Positions 34,879-46,131 of a stretch of DNA of 64,000 nt are shown here, in pieces. The position numbers and the translations under genes are program-made. The stretch is from NCBI GenBank assembly GCA_039707655.1, contig CM077666.1:237924166-237988165 (forward strand), written 5' to 3'. The first letter of the stretch is position 1. Each line of letters starts with the position of its first letter. Below the pieces are notes generated by a model that had not been told where the DNA came from, made no database searches, and saw nothing but the letters and a program-made list of their open reading frames with translations. This stretch comes from Elymus sibiricus (taxonomy: Eukaryota; Streptophyta; Magnoliopsida; Poales; Poaceae).

Positions 34879-37800
34879 TCAGGTAGCGGAGCCATCATCG
34901 GCGTCGTCGACCACTAGATTGCTGTCGTCACCGGACCCTTCATCGACGGGTGCGAAACGCTCCAGCAGGCTCGCCACATGGTCTTCCACCGCCCTCGTAA
35001 GCTTGCCTTGGAGCTCCTCAGCAACCAAAGACAGCACCTGGTCGAAGTTGAAGCTGCCATCAACGCGCAGTAGGTTGCTGAAGACGCGGGTCGACGCCTA
35101 GCGTAGGAGGTCGCGGCACTCAGTGTCGCGGATCTCGTCCCACCGGGTGGAGCTCGCCTCCAGCCGCTCCACGAGCCTTGTGAAGAAGGCCAGGTAGCTG
35201 GCGTCGTCAGTCTCTAGGGGATCCTCCACCCTCTCGACTGAGAAAGCAGCCACGGCGCTGCGAGCGCTCCTCATGAGCTCGCGGAACATCTTGGAGCGCT
35301 GGAGCTGCTCCCCGCGCCCTCGGGCGGTCTCATCGCGGGCCCGCTGCGCCTCATCGCTAACCTCGCCCACCTGAGCCTGGAGGTCTTCCAGCTCACGGCA
35401 AGTCGTGGCGTGGAGCTCCGCCACGCTGTGCCTCTCGGCTTCCAACGCCGCGAACTGCCGCTTGAGCTTGGCAATTTCGGCGTCGAGTTCGCCACGCCTC
35501 TTCGTGAAGCGGTCCTCCTGCTTCTTCAGGTTGTTGGCATAAGTGTCCGCCAGGGCCTTCGCCTTCCGCGCGACCTCCTCCTGGCCCCGCTTGTCGATCT
35601 CGGCTCTGTACCTCGCAGCTCTTTCTTCAAGCGTGGTGTTGGCTTTCGCGAGGCGTTCTTGATAGGTGGCCTCGCCGGTCGCCACGATACAGTCCAGAAG
35701 CTCCAAGCGCTCTCGCCCCCTCTCCTGCTCGATGGTGGTCTGCAGGAGTTCGCGCTCCAGGATCTCCATGTCCATCTCCAGGACCGCCGCCATGCTCTCG
35801 CGCCGGGTGACCGCCTCCTCGTGGGAGGCTAGCCGGGCCTTGCGGTCCGCGACGCGCCCCTGCTCCAGGCGGAGGTTCTCCTCCTCGGCCACGAGCTCGG
35901 CCTCTAGGGAGCTGAGGGCTGACCGGGCGTAGCGGCGAGTCGCGATCCGCGATAGGATGCTGCGGCTCACCAGGGCCAGGGTCCCGGGCGCGTCCGGCCC
36001 TTCCGTCTCCGCCCCCCGTGGCTCTGGGGGCTCGGGGGCTGCTGCGCCATATGATCCGCCCAGGCCACCGGCTGAGGGGACCTCATTCCCCTCCAGGCGG
36101 CCAGGATCCTCCTTGACCTCTGCCTCGGCTTCCGCCCCTACCGGTCGCTCGGCCGCGTGGGTAGGATTGGGCGCGGCCGCCTCCGGCTCATGGTGCCCTG
36201 GTGATCGCTCGAGGCTCACGGAGGCCGCCGTGTCGGCGCCTACCTCCCCCTCGGGGCGGGCCCCTTCTGGAGGCACCCTTTCTCCGGCAGGAGGGAAGGC
36301 CTCCTCGGGAGGCTGGGCAGATCCCGCAGACCCCTCCTCCACAACTCCGTCACGCTTCGCGGGGATCGTTGGGGGCACCGGTGCGCCAACCGCCCCCAAC
36401 TCCCGCTGAGCCCCTGCGGGCTCTCTGGCATCCTCATCCTGGACACCCTCCTTTTTCTTCGGCGGGGAGCCCCTACTGCATAACTGGAGATCAAGCCGAG
36501 CCGTGCAAGCTGGGGTGGTGGGCATAAGGAACGCATGAGGCTGGGGGACTTACTCGTCTCTGGGGACCCATCGCCGCTTCCTTAGCTTCCCTCCAAGGCG
36601 GCTGCCGCTTCCGCCCCCTCGGGAGCCCATCCTGAGGCCCTCCTGAGGCCCTGCTGTGGGCCCCGTTTAGCCCCCCTGCCGAGGCTTCGGCGGGCGGGAT
36701 CACCCAGCCAGCCGTGGGGTTCTCCGCGCCAAGGGCTTCCTCCATAAGGGGCGCAGACCGCTGGGGCTCGACTCGGGGCCCCCCAGCGTCACTGCTGACG
36801 CCGCTGTCGGTTCCTGCCGTCGACGGGCGGCGAGTCGGCTCGGAAGCCGCCGCCTCGCTCCAGGTGTCGGCCGTGGCCGCCACTTTGCTGTCGCCTTCGC
36901 CTTCGGGAAGCGGCAGCACCTGGATCGGGTTGTCGCGGGGTCCCACATGACCCGGGGGCACGAGCCCCCACTGGTTAAACAGTGGCATGCCGGCCCGCAC
37001 GTCCTCCCGGTCTCCGAAGCAGTAAATTGGAGCCGCACTTGGCGGCTGGAACGGCATCACCACGTCGAGGAGAACGTTCGCCAGCCCCTCCACCACCTCC
37101 GGGGAAAGGCAATCGGAGCTCTGCCTCATGGGGTCCCCTAGGCCTGAGTGGGTCCACACCGGGCGAGGCCGCCCCTGGAGGGGGGCAATGCGCTTGCGCA
37201 CGAACTCCTTGACGACCATGCTCGCGGTGAGCTCGCCGTCTTGGAGCACTCACATCCTCGCCATGACTGGCCCCAGCGTGGCCTCGGTCAGCTCGGCGGG
37301 CCCCCACCCGGAGCTCGGCACCGCTGGCGCCTCCGGGATCTCGAGCAAGGGGCTGTACTGGCGCGCGTCCATGTAGACCCGGCGCTCCCTGAAGCCTTCC
37401 ACCTCCTCGGGGATCCGCATGTCGATGATGTGCGCGCGCATGCCCGCGACCATCTGGAATGACACATAGCCCGAGCGCTGGTCCACCTCGGTTAGCCGGA
37501 GGCGAAAAAATTTCCGGAGGAATGCCACGGATGGCAGCACCCCCAGAAAGGCCTCATAGAGGTAGGCAAAGACGGAGAGAAGAAGGACCGAGCTCGGGTG
37601 CAGGTGCAGCGCATGAACCTGGTAGTGGCTGAGCATGGCGTTGAAGAAGTCGGAGAAGGGAGGCACCAGCCCGGCGAAGACGGAGTGGAGGAAGAATGGG
37701 AAGGTCGTACCCCCTCACTGCGCCGTGCGGCGCGACGCCAGCCAGATATTTGTCTCCCCGTTCCTGTTGTGGGCGCTGGCCATCATCGGCCGCACCTTGT

Positions 37801-37912
37801 CTAGGCCCTCCTTGTTGAGGATCACGGATTTCAGCGGCGCGGGCCCCGGCCCTGGCGGGACCGATGACCCCGGCTCGGTGGTTTCCTTCTTCCCTTTCCT
37901 GCCAGGGGCCAT
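34879..37912 (-). pseudogene. Antisense accessory gene of element A: PF04195-like, coiled-coil protein with one intron
   Basis: Read on the - strand from ATG 37912 (MAPGRKGKK). Residues about 75-145 match the PF04195-like pattern also seen in E and C: P-P-F-S-D-F-F-N-A, H-L-H-P-S-S-V-L-L-L-S, Y-E-A-F-L-G-V-L-P-S. A linker leads to K-R-R-W-V-P at the end of exon 1. After the intron (36476-36553) come K-K-K, an acidic and proline-rich stretch, and a long charged coiled coil (about 35910-35300) with heptad-like E/L/R spacing. The C-terminal part resembles that of C (F-S-N-L-L, then D-H-V-A-S-L-L-E-R-F), ending at TGA 34879-34881. Breaks: TGA at 37715-37717 and 37250-37252, a frameshift late in exon 1 and TAG at 35098-35100. 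Exon 2 is open for about 459 codons. Function is unknown; the basic motif and coiled coil suggest a nuclear, self-associating protein. Confidence 0.75.
36476..36553 (-). other. Intron in the antisense gene of element A
   Basis: On the - strand a donor GA|GTAAGT (GT at 36553) and an acceptor TATGCAG (ending 36476), 78 bp. Element C has a 79-bp intron at the same codon and phase. In both, splicing puts the conserved K-R-x-W-V-P motif in frame with a downstream lysine cluster. Confidence 0.7.
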
Positions 37913-38023
37913 GGCGGCGGAGAGATTGGAAGTTGGGGGAGGAGCAATGGAGAAGCTGCTCGTGCGAGACGAGGGGCAAGATGGGGACGAGGAGCAATGA
38001 CATGCCTATGCCCCGCGCGAGCA

Positions 38024-38032
38024 GGCTTTATC
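38024..38032 (-). promoter_or_regulatory. Putative promoter of the antisense gene of element A
   Basis: On the - strand GATAAAGCC about 112 bp upstream of ATG 37912, inside a block homologous to the one upstream of the B3 gene in B (24195-24203). Confidence 0.45.
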
Positions 38033-38186
38033 GCCAAGACGGCGGTTACCGAGGCGTCTTGGGGAGTGGGGCGACGCACCCCGTGAAAGCCGCCATGCGT
38101 CGCCTCTGGGCCCGGCAGCTCGATAGGCCCCGCGCCGTTTTGTCCCTAACCAGGCGCAACGTGCGCGCCGCGGGGCCGGGGGCTAC

Positions 38187-39068
38187 TGTCGGCCCAGTGA
38201 GAACCAGGGTACCATGGCCCGTCTGCCTCTGGCCCAGAGGACCGCGCTCGGCTACCGGCCCATGAGAGCGGCCCTGCAACGGCCGCCCCAGAGGAAGCCG
38301 CCTCGCGAGGGGCGAGCTTCGCGAGCCCACTCGCCGCTAGGTCGGACCCTGTCGAGGCCGCCAAGCACCAGGATGCCTCGTGAGGCCTCCTCACGAGGCA
38401 GGTCGTACGGCGCCCACCACAGGGCTCCGCGCCCAGCACATGGGAGACGTCGCGCTGTCAGGATAAGGACGGCGGGGCGTGACCAAGCCCAGCTTCTATT
38501 CTGGTGATAAGGGAGCAGTGGCATCTGCCTCCCCCAAAGCAAGCCCCAAGACATTTTCCACTTTGGTTATAGAAGATCAGGACGGATCGGCACGCCAGGA
38601 TGGAGGTCATCGCCAAGCCCACCAAGACGTCACGAGGAGCTGCTTTAGCAGGCGGAGACCGCCTTTAGTCAGGATAAGCCTGCGCTCTTGTCCCCCTTTT
38701 GAATTGCCGCCCTGTAGCAACCCTTTCCCGCTCATATTTTCGGGGAAGAGGACCAAGGCACTAGAAAAGGGGCAGGGCTGCTTCCATGTAAGGGGATCGA
38801 CCCATTTTTTCCCCCACACCTCTTGTACCTCGAGCACAAGCTCTCCACCACAGAGCAATCCAACACAAGTAGGAGTAGGGTATTACACCACACGGTGGCC
38901 CGACCCTGGGTAGCTCGCGTGTCCCCTTCGTGTCAGGTGAGAGCCGGCAAGCCCATTGTGTTCCTGCCATAGTTGCCGTCGTGTCGTAGGTTGCCAAGCA
39001 AAGTCCCCCAAAGTTCGAATCCTAAGTTCTTGGCAAAGTTTCTTGGACGCAGATCCAAGACTCCGACA
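38187..39068 (+). mobile_element. Element A 3' LTR
   Basis: 882 bp, TGTCGGCCCAG...AGACTCCGACA, preceded by the polypurine tract CCGGGGGCTAC and followed by TSD AGCAA (39069-39073). Confidence 0.93.
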
Positions 39069-39073
39069 AGCAA

Positions 39074-39308
39074 CAAGGCAATGACGACATGAAGGAGACA
39101 GTGGAGCACGCGCTGCGGCCAGAGGGCTCCTGGAGGCAAGGAGGGCTATGCTCACCAAAAAGGGAGCCCGACGAAGATCTTGACGGTAATGCCTGCGCTC
39201 GGGGGCTACTGATGGGGCCATGACCCAGGGGTGGCTAACCAAGCTAGACCAAGTGAAGACATGGGCCGGCGACCAGGGCCAAAACCACAGGAGGAACCGA
39301 CCTTACTA
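39074..39308 (+). mobile_element. Fragment F, right half with start of an LTR
   Basis: Continues the sequence left of element A. GCGCTCGGGGGCTAC at 39195-39209 is a typical gypsy polypurine tract, so TGATGGGGCC from 39210 is probably the first 99 bp of a 3' LTR, cut off by the CACTA element at 39309. The family is not recognised. Confidence 0.5.
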
Positions 39309-39464
39309 CACTACAAAAAAAACACTTCCGTGATGATACGTGTTTGTCACATTAGGTCACGTTTTCTGTCATGCATGTACATCCGTGACAATTTTATGAC
39401 AGAATCAAGATAGTCATACTTGTGCTGTTGTAGAAGTGTTGCATGACAATACTCAAATTGTCAT

Positions 39465-39486
39465 CATGGAAGTGTCCACTTCCATG
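39465..39486. repeat. Perfect 10-bp palindrome near the CACTA end
   Basis: CATGGAAGTG and its reverse complement, separated by TC. The arm is related to the ACACTTCCGTGATGA next to the terminal inverted repeat, and another inverted copy (TCATGGAAGTG) lies near 39503. Confidence 0.9.
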
Positions 39487-39769
39487 ACGATAAATGGCGC
39501 GTCATGGAAGTGTTTTCGTCAAGGGTAACCGACACATGGCATCCACCGTAACGGGTCGCCGTTATGCTATCGAGTGCCGGTTTTGGATTCGATACCTGTT
39601 AACAACCCAGACCAATGGCGATTTTCCACATGTCAAATTCCCATTGGCCAACGGAACCACGTGTCAGCTCGGCGTTGCGACAGATGTCATCCATCCAATG
39701 GACGCGAGGCGCCAAAGAAACGTCAACACGTGGAACGACCCAACAGTGTCCTATTTATGTTAAAAGGGC

Positions 39770-40530
39770 TGGCCCAGCCAAAGGCCCACAAGATTTTGTC
39801 AGAAACTAATGGGCCGACCCGTTAACAGCCTGCCATGTTTTGGGCCAAATTACGGCCCATATCAGATCCGGCCCGTTAATTGTCCACTATACTTTTGGGC
39901 CCATTGAAGGCCTGATTTGTATTTCGGCCTGTTAAAGGCCCGTTTAACAGTTTGACCTAGTTTGGCCCGATATTTGTTTCGGCTTGTTAGCGGCCCTTGG
40001 TGCAATTGGGCCGTTTTCGGCCCGGTTTCACTTTTGGCCATTTAACGACCTGTGTTGCATTTGGGCCCATTCCTGATTTGAAGTGACTTTTGGCCTCTTA
40101 ACGGCCCATAGTCTTCGTGGATAAATTTCAGCCCAACCTCACTATCAGCCTATTAAAAGCCCGTGATATAGTTGGGCCTAATTACGGCCCGCTTTAAATC
40201 CGGCCTTCTTACAGCCCATAATGTGATTGGGACAACCAAGGCCCGAGATAACTTTTGGCTTGTTAACGGCCCATCATGTAATTGGGCCAATCATGGCTGA
40301 GTTATATTTCGGCCTGCTGTCGGCCTGTGAATTGTTCAGCAGAATTTAGGCCTAATCTACTTTTCAGCCTGTTAAAAGCCCATGGTATTTTCTGGCCCAA
40401 CTAAGGCCCATGGTTTACTTGGCCTATTAAAGGCCCGAAACTACTTTACGTTTAGGCCTGCTAATGGCCCGAGATGATTATAGGCCCATGTTTTGGCCCA
40501 TATATAGTGAGTTAAGGGGCGGACCATTTG
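39770..40530. repeat. CACTA subterminal repeat array
   Basis: Dozens of short units built on GGCCC or GGCCT followed by GTTAA or ATT, spaced about 20-40 bp, with no coding potential. Arrays like this bind the transposase in CACTA elements. Confidence 0.75.
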
Positions 40531-40915
40531 CGTAGCGTATTTTCTTTTTATATACCGCTAGCGGACCGATAATGTTTTAGGCCGTTGACCTCCGTTGAAG
40601 CTTTCGGCCTAATTACAGCATACTGACTAAGAATAAACCTAGACTATACAATAAAGAAATTACGACATATTACATCCACTGGGCATCAAAGTTCACCACC
40701 AGTGATAATAAAGCGCAACCAGACCGCAGATTACATACACTGGGCATTAAAGGTCGCCACCAGTGCAAATAAACACGCTGAGAAAATAATACACAGAACC
40801 GGCAGCACTTCAACACAGTTCAAGAAACGTTAGCCCTGCCCGGGAGCTGCAGTGCAAGCAGATGAGCAAGCTGATGAGACCTCAGTTGTTTGAACCTTAT
40901 ATCCTCCAGCTCTAG

Positions 40916-41242
40916 TCACTTAGTAATAAAGTACGCATGGTTGTCCTCTGTGATCTTGTTTAGAGAATGGACTTCAAGTCGGAGCTGAGCTGAACCAAGA
41001 CTTTCCGCTTGAAGTTGAGACTGAAGAAGTCGAACTAATTCAGGCAGCAACTTCATCGAGCTTGTGTCGCAGCTACAAGTGAGTTGCTTGAACTCACTAT
41101 CTTCATCAAGGCATGACTTTGGGGTCGTCTCGATCTCTTCAAGATGGTTTACCTTCTTCGCTGCAATATAAGTCATAGGTACTAGCAATGGGTTTGGCTC
41201 ACTATCTTCCTTACAGTTCTGCCTGGCGTTAGAGATATTACT
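40916..41242 (-). pseudogene. Last exon of a CACTA-encoded protein
   Basis: On the - strand the exon starts right after a splice acceptor (TTTCTCTTTCAG, with the CAG at 41243-41245) and runs 108 codons to a TAA at 40916-40918. It contains L-L-P-E-L-V-R-L-L-Q-S-Q-L-Q-A-E, a short amphipathic helix. It has no catalytic motif; CACTA elements encode a transposase and a second spliced protein, and this could be the 3' end of either. The upstream exons were separated by the insertion of element C, and the sequence continues at 56908 and beyond. The 3' flank has two copies of a CACTGGGCAT...ACCAGTG segment at about 40680 and 40740. Confidence 0.5.
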
Positions 41243-41276
41243 CTGAAAGAGAAACAAGGAGACAGATAACAAGTTT

Positions 41277-41281
41277 CACAC
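41277..41281. repeat. Target-site duplication of element C, left copy (CACAC)
   Basis: CACAC immediately before TGTCGGGCC. An identical CACAC at 56903-56907 follows the 3' LTR. Confidence 0.88.
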
Positions 41282-42150
41282 TGTCGGGCCAGTGGGAACC
41301 AGGGTACCACGGCCCATCTACCTACGGCCCAGGAAGCAACACCTAGCGAAGGCCCAAGAGGCGGCCCATCCACAAGCGCGGCGAAGCAAGACACCTCGCG
41401 AGGCACCGGTCTCATGAGGATCCCTCCGCAAGGGGTGAACCACAAAGACTCAGCAGCAGTAGGAAGCCTCGCGAGGCGGCCTCCCGAGGCAGCGTCCCAA
41501 AGCCACCCGAGCCTGGCGACAACCATGTAGTCCAGTGCCCACCACATGGGTGACGCACTTGGCGACGAGCAGCGGCGGGAGCCGCACCAGCAAGCGCGGA
41601 CAGAGAGGATTTTCTCTTTGGTGCTAAGGGGGGCAGTACTGGCTGCTCACCCCAAAGCAAGTGCCAAAGCCTGCATGTTTGGTGAAGGAAGACCAGGACG
41701 ATAAGGTGCGCAGGGCGGAGGTCATCACCGAGCCCACCGACACGTCATGGATAACACCTTTGCAGGCAAAGACCGCCTTTTGTCAGGATAAGCCTGGGCG
41801 CCTATCCCCTTTCAAATTGCCGTTGTTTGTGGCTACCCTTCCCGCCAGCATTTTCGGGGGAAGAGGACCAAGGCGGCTATAAAGGGGCAGTGCTCCCACA
41901 ATAGAAGGTGTCGACCAATTCCTCCTTCTCCTTCCTTGTGCACTTGTACTCACCAGAGCAATCCAAACCCCAAGCAGGAGTAGGGTTTTACACCGCAAGG
42001 TGGCCCGAACCTGGGTAGCTGTTGTGTCCCCTGTCGTGCTCTGTGCGCTGCGTGCTCTCGCCGTGGTTTCACCGTGGTCACCGTCTAGAGGGTAGGAACG
42101 AGCGCGCCCCCAGAGGTCAAACCAGGGTCCCCGGTGCCCCGATTCCGACA
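41282..42150 (+). mobile_element. Element C 5' LTR
   Basis: 869 bp, TGTCGGGCCAG...CCCCGATTCCGACA. The TATA box CTATAAAGGG is at 41878-41887. Confidence 0.93.
41878..41887 (+). promoter_or_regulatory. TATA box of element C 5' LTR
   Basis: CTATAAAGGG; the 3' LTR has the same box at about 56638-56647. The A and B LTRs have CTACAAAAGGGG or CTAGAAAAGGGG here. Confidence 0.65.
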
Positions 42151-42171
42151 TTTGGTGCGCCAGGTAGGGGG
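42151..42171 (+). other. Primer-binding site of element C
   Basis: TTTGGTGCGCCAGGTAGGGG directly follows the LTR. Confidence 0.82.
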
Positions 42172-42203
42172 AGTTCTTCTGTTCCATCCGCTCCGCCATC
42201 ACC

Positions 42204-44066
42204 ATGGTCGACGCTCAACGCGAGCGCGCGGAGCGTAGGGCGGTCAGGGTGGCCCAGACAGAGCCGGTCGCCCGTGACAACCGCCGTCGCCCTGCCAGTG
42301 CCGCTACCGACTCTGCTGCTAGGGAGCAGTAGGCCTCCTCCCTCCACCCGTCCGTTCAGCCGGCCGGCCACACCGCCACCACGTCCTCGCTCGCCCGCCA
42401 TGAGCCGCCGGGCTCGTAGGCCGCGCTGCTCATGGCGCACGAGCTGCTGAGCTACCGCCCCACCGAGGCTGGCTACAACGCCTGGCTGGGCCACATCACC
42501 GAGCTCGTCAACGTCGCCGGAGACGCCCCCGCAGCCTCTCACTCGCTCCGCCCTCCGTCGCCACACGTCGGGGAAGTGGCACATGGCATGCCTCCACCGC
42601 CTCCTCCGTCAAACGGGGACGCCGGGCGCCACCGCGGCGCGCGGGCACGAGAACCGTCCCGCAACACGTCTTCACCAGACCCTGACAACGAGAGCTGCGA
42701 GATCGTCAGGCGCGCGCCACCCAACGGGCGCGTGCTCCTCGAGCAGTAGCGCCAGCGTCAGGACTACACCATCCAGGAGGTCGCGGCTACCGGTCGCCAG
42801 AACCATGCCGCCCTCGCGGGCGGCGTCACCTCCAGCATCGGGGCCTATCTCGCCTTCAGCCGTGAGCTGCCCCGCGTGGTGTGGCCCATGAAGTTCAAGC
42901 CGGACCTGCCTCCTCGCTACGATGTCACCCCCAACCCCACGGAGTTTCTGCAACTCCACACTCTGAGCATCGAGGCAGCGAACGGTGACGACAAGGTCAT
43001 GGCGAACTGGTTCCCCATGGCCCTCAAGGACGCCCGGCACTCCTGGCTCATGAACCTTCCCGAGGCGTCCATCTCTTCATCGGCCGAGATGTGACACCAG
43101 TTTGCCAACTTCAGGGGCACGCATGAGCGACCCCTCACACTCAACGACTTGCGCGCCGTGCGCCAGCGCCCTGATGAGACTCTCCGCAAGTACATCCAGT
43201 GCTTCAGCCAAGTGCGCAACAAGATCCCACGCGCCTCCGACGCCGCCATCAGCTCTGCGTTCTCCTCAAGCGTCACGGACGTCCGGATGCATGAGAAGCT
43301 CGCCATCAATGACGAGCTTGACACCGTGGTGGAGCTGTTCGACCTCGCTGATAGGTGCGCCAAGGCTGAGGAGGGCCGTCTCTTCATCCACAACGACCCA
43401 GATGTGGCGCCTGATGCTGCCAAAGCCAAAAGCAAAGAAGCCAAGCGCAAGGGCCCTACCATGCTCATGGCGGAGCCTGAGCAGAAGCGCGGCCAGGACC
43501 GCGCTGAGCCCAAGAAGGATGGCCGCCCGTACTGCGCCTACCACGACATGTTCTCCCATAACACTGAAGACTGCCATGAGCTCAAGCTCCTTTGCGAGAG
43601 CCGCCGGGACGGGCGCGGCGGCCGCACCGATCACGGCGTTGGCCGCGGAGGCGGCCGGAACAACAACTGCTGGGGCGACCACGGCAACAATGGCAATAGC
43701 AACTTCCGGCAGGGTTGGCGCGACCAGTCGCGGCAGGCCAACCCTCAGGCCAACGCCGCTCTGCCACCACTGTCGCCACCGCCCCGAAGGAACAATGGCA
43801 ACCAGCCTGACGAGGGAGCCGGGGGCTACCAGGAGCCTCGCGAGGTGGCTTGCATCCTTTTCGGGGCCCAGGCTCCCCCGTCCAACCGCCACTTCAAGCA
43901 ATTCGCTCGTGAGGTGAACGCAGCCCTCCCGAGGCTAGAGGCTTCTCAGCCCCTCAAGTGGTCGCAGTACGCCATCTCCTTCGACTCCAAGGACCACCCC
44001 AAGTCCACGGACGCAGTGGGCGCGATCCCCATGCTGTGCACCCCCACCATCCAGCAACGTTGCTGT
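42204..44066 (+). pseudogene. gag: gag of element C
   Basis: Starts at ATG 42204 (MVDAQRERAERRA) and keeps one frame to about 44050, but with in-frame stops near 42331, 42418, 42749 (TAG) and 43094 (TGA). The capsid-like domain spans about 42880-43370 (F-K-P-D-L-P-P-R-Y-D, N-P-T-E-F-L, A-N-W-F-P-M-A-L-K-D-A, Y-I-Q-C-F-S-Q-V-R). It is followed by a lysine-rich segment and the knuckle Y-C-A-Y-H-D-M with T-E-D-C-H-E-L (about 43532-43580). Near 44050 one extra C shifts the frame just before protease. The product would form the particle shell and package RNA. It is the only gag in the window whose domains lie in one piece. Confidence 0.88.
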
Positions 44067-44622
44067 CACTAAGACGCTCGTCGATGGAGGCGCAGGACTG
44101 AACGTGATCTCCATCGAGATCTTCGAGAAGCTCCAAGTACCATACGAGCAGCTGATGCCGATGAGGCCCTTCTCAGGCGTCACTGATGGCTCCACGCTGC
44201 CTCTGGGGCAGGTGCGCCTTCTCGTCACCTTCGACACCCGCAAGAACTACCACACTGAGCTCATCGACTTCGACGTGGCGCACATCGGCCTGCCATACAA
44301 CGCCTTCTTGGGTTACCCTGCGCTCGCCAAGTTCATGGCAGTGACCCATCACGCCTACAACATCCTCAAGATGTCGGGCAGCAGTGACATCTTCACCGTC
44401 CGCTGCGAGGAGAAGGACGCGGTCCGCTCCCTCGTGAGCACCTACAAGGCTATCGCCACCGCTTACCCCACTGATGAAGACGACGTCGATCTTCTTGATG
44501 CCGCACCCGCGAAGAAGAAGCAACTGTTCTCTCAGGCGTGCGCCGAGATGAAGAAAGTGTCAGCGGATGGCAGCGGCTCAGGCCCCACCTTCACCATCGG
44601 CACTAGCCTCTCTGCTACATAG
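44067..44622 (+). pseudogene. pr: Protease of element C
   Basis: Retropepsin-like segment with L-V-D-G-G-A-G-L-N-V (44077-44106) and I-G-L-P-Y-N-A-F-L-G-Y-P, ending in a K-K-K-Q-L-F-S-Q linker and a TAG at 44620-44622. Out of frame with gag through the insertion near 44050. Confidence 0.85.
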
Positions 44623-46131
44623 GAAGACGCGCTCGTCACCTTCCTACAGGAAAATGCAAATGAGTTCGCTTGGATGGCATCTAATTTGTCTGGATTGCCG
44701 AGGGAGGTGATCGAGCACCACTTAGCGGTGTGCCCCAACGCATGCCCCATGAAACAGAAGGCACGACGCAAGCGCCAGAGAAGAAAGAGTTCATCGTCAA
44801 AGAAGTCCAGATGCTACAAGAAGCAGGAGTCATCCGTGAGGTGCGCCATCCCGAATGGCTCGCCAACCCAGTCATAATACCCAAGAAATGCGGAAGGAGC
44901 GAATGTGTGTCGACTTCACGAGCCTCAACAAGGCCTGCCCTCAAGATCCTTTTCCACTGCCTCGCATCGACCAGATCGTGGACTCCACCGCCGGGTGTGA
45001 GTTGTTGTGCTTCCTAGATGCCTTCTCAGGCTACCACCAGATCAAGATGGCGACAGAAGACGTGGAGAGAACGGCCTTCATTACCCCTTGTGGGATATAC
45101 GGCTACATCTGCATGCCCTTCGGCCTGAGGAGAGCCGGAGCCACCTTCCAGAGGCTGATGCGCATCGCCCTGGGGCCTCAGATGGGAAGGAACGCGGAGG
45201 CCTACATCGACGACATCGTTGTTAAGACGCGCGAGGTCTGGTTCCTCCCCGCGGACCTCGAGGAAACGTTCTCCAACCTGCGCAAGGTCAATCTCAAGCT
45301 CAACCTCGACAAGTGCATCTTCGGAGTCCCTTCCGGCAAGCTGCTGGGCTTCCTGGTCTTCCACCGCGGCATTGAGGCCAACCCCAAGAAGATCAAGGCC
45401 ATCGAGGAGATGCGCCCTCCCTAGAACCTCAAGCAAATGCAGCGCCTGGCGGGATGCATGGCCTCGCTTGGGCGCTTTATCTCCAAGTTCGGCGAGCGAG
45501 CCCTGCCGTTCTTCAAGCTCCTGAAGAGATCCGGTACCTTCAAGTGGACTCCTGAGGCTGACGCGGCCTTCGAGGACCTCAAAAGGTACCTGACGATCCC
45601 GCCCATCATGGTCGCGCCACGCTCTCGCGAGCCCCTGCTCCTGTACTTGGCAGCCACCCCCAGACGCCCAGCACGGCCTTGGTGGCGGTACGGGAGGAGC
45701 ACATTTGCACCCACAAGAGGCCTACTAAGGCCGCATTGGCACCTACCGAGGCCGCGCCATCACCTGCCGAGGGCCCTCCTCAGGAGGCCCCTAACGAGCC
45801 GCCCCCCGAGCCCTCTGAGCCTCATGAGCCCCTTGGGCCCTCTGGAGAGCAAGCTGCCACTGCAACTACGCGCCTCGTCGAGCACCCAGTGTACTTCGCC
45901 AGCACGGTGCTGTGGGATGCGCGCGAGCGCTACCCCATGCAGCAAAAGCTCCTCCTGACACTTCTCGTTGCCTCCAGGAAGCTGTGCCACTACTTCCAGG
46001 GCCATCCCATCAAGGTGATCACATCCTATCCCTTGGAGCAAGTTCTGCACAGCCCCAACGCCGCTGGCCACGTCGCTGAGTGGAACATTGAGCTGCAGGC
46101 CTTCGAGCTGGAATTTTGCACCCGAGGATGA
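44623..46131 (+). pseudogene. rt: Reverse transcriptase of element C
   Basis: Contains G-L-P-R-E-V-I-E-H-H, M-C-V-D-F-T-S-L-N-K-A-C-P, F-L-D-A-F-S-G-Y-H-Q-I-K, C-M-P-F-G-L and the catalytic Y-I-D-D at 45203-45214, then the thumb/connection region to about 46110. The reading is broken by frameshifts near 44760 and 44880, a TAG at 45422-45424, and a shift near 45665. The catalytic aspartates themselves are intact. Confidence 0.88.

Larger units (their letters stand above)
9105..39068 (+). mobile_element. Gypsy element A, complete span with nested insertions
   Basis: Bounded by two homologous LTRs (9105-10000 and 38187-39068) and an exact AGCAA TSD. Without the nested LARD-H and element B it is about 9.2 kb. 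Order on the + strand: LTR, PBS, gag (split in three), protease, collapsed reverse transcriptase, spacer, antisense accessory gene, LTR. The first 130 bases of the two LTRs differ at about 11 positions by eye, mostly transitions, so the insertion is fairly old. Confidence 0.92.
39309..41281. mobile_element. CACTA DNA transposon, left end
   Basis: Begins CACTACAAAAAAAACACTTCC, the terminal signature of the CACTA (En/Spm) superfamily, after a 3-bp CTA that could be a TSD. 39770-40530 is a subterminal array of GGCCC-containing units with GGCCCGTTAA and GGCCCAT variants in both orientations, as expected for transposase-binding subterminal repeats. An exon lies at 40916-41242. The element is interrupted by C and resumes at 56908. 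Confidence 0.85.

Noticed and set aside
34879..37912. Host gene interpretation of the intron-containing antisense gene
   Set aside because: The same gene with the same intron and flanks is found at the same place in element C, and both copies are confined by element boundaries with TSDs.
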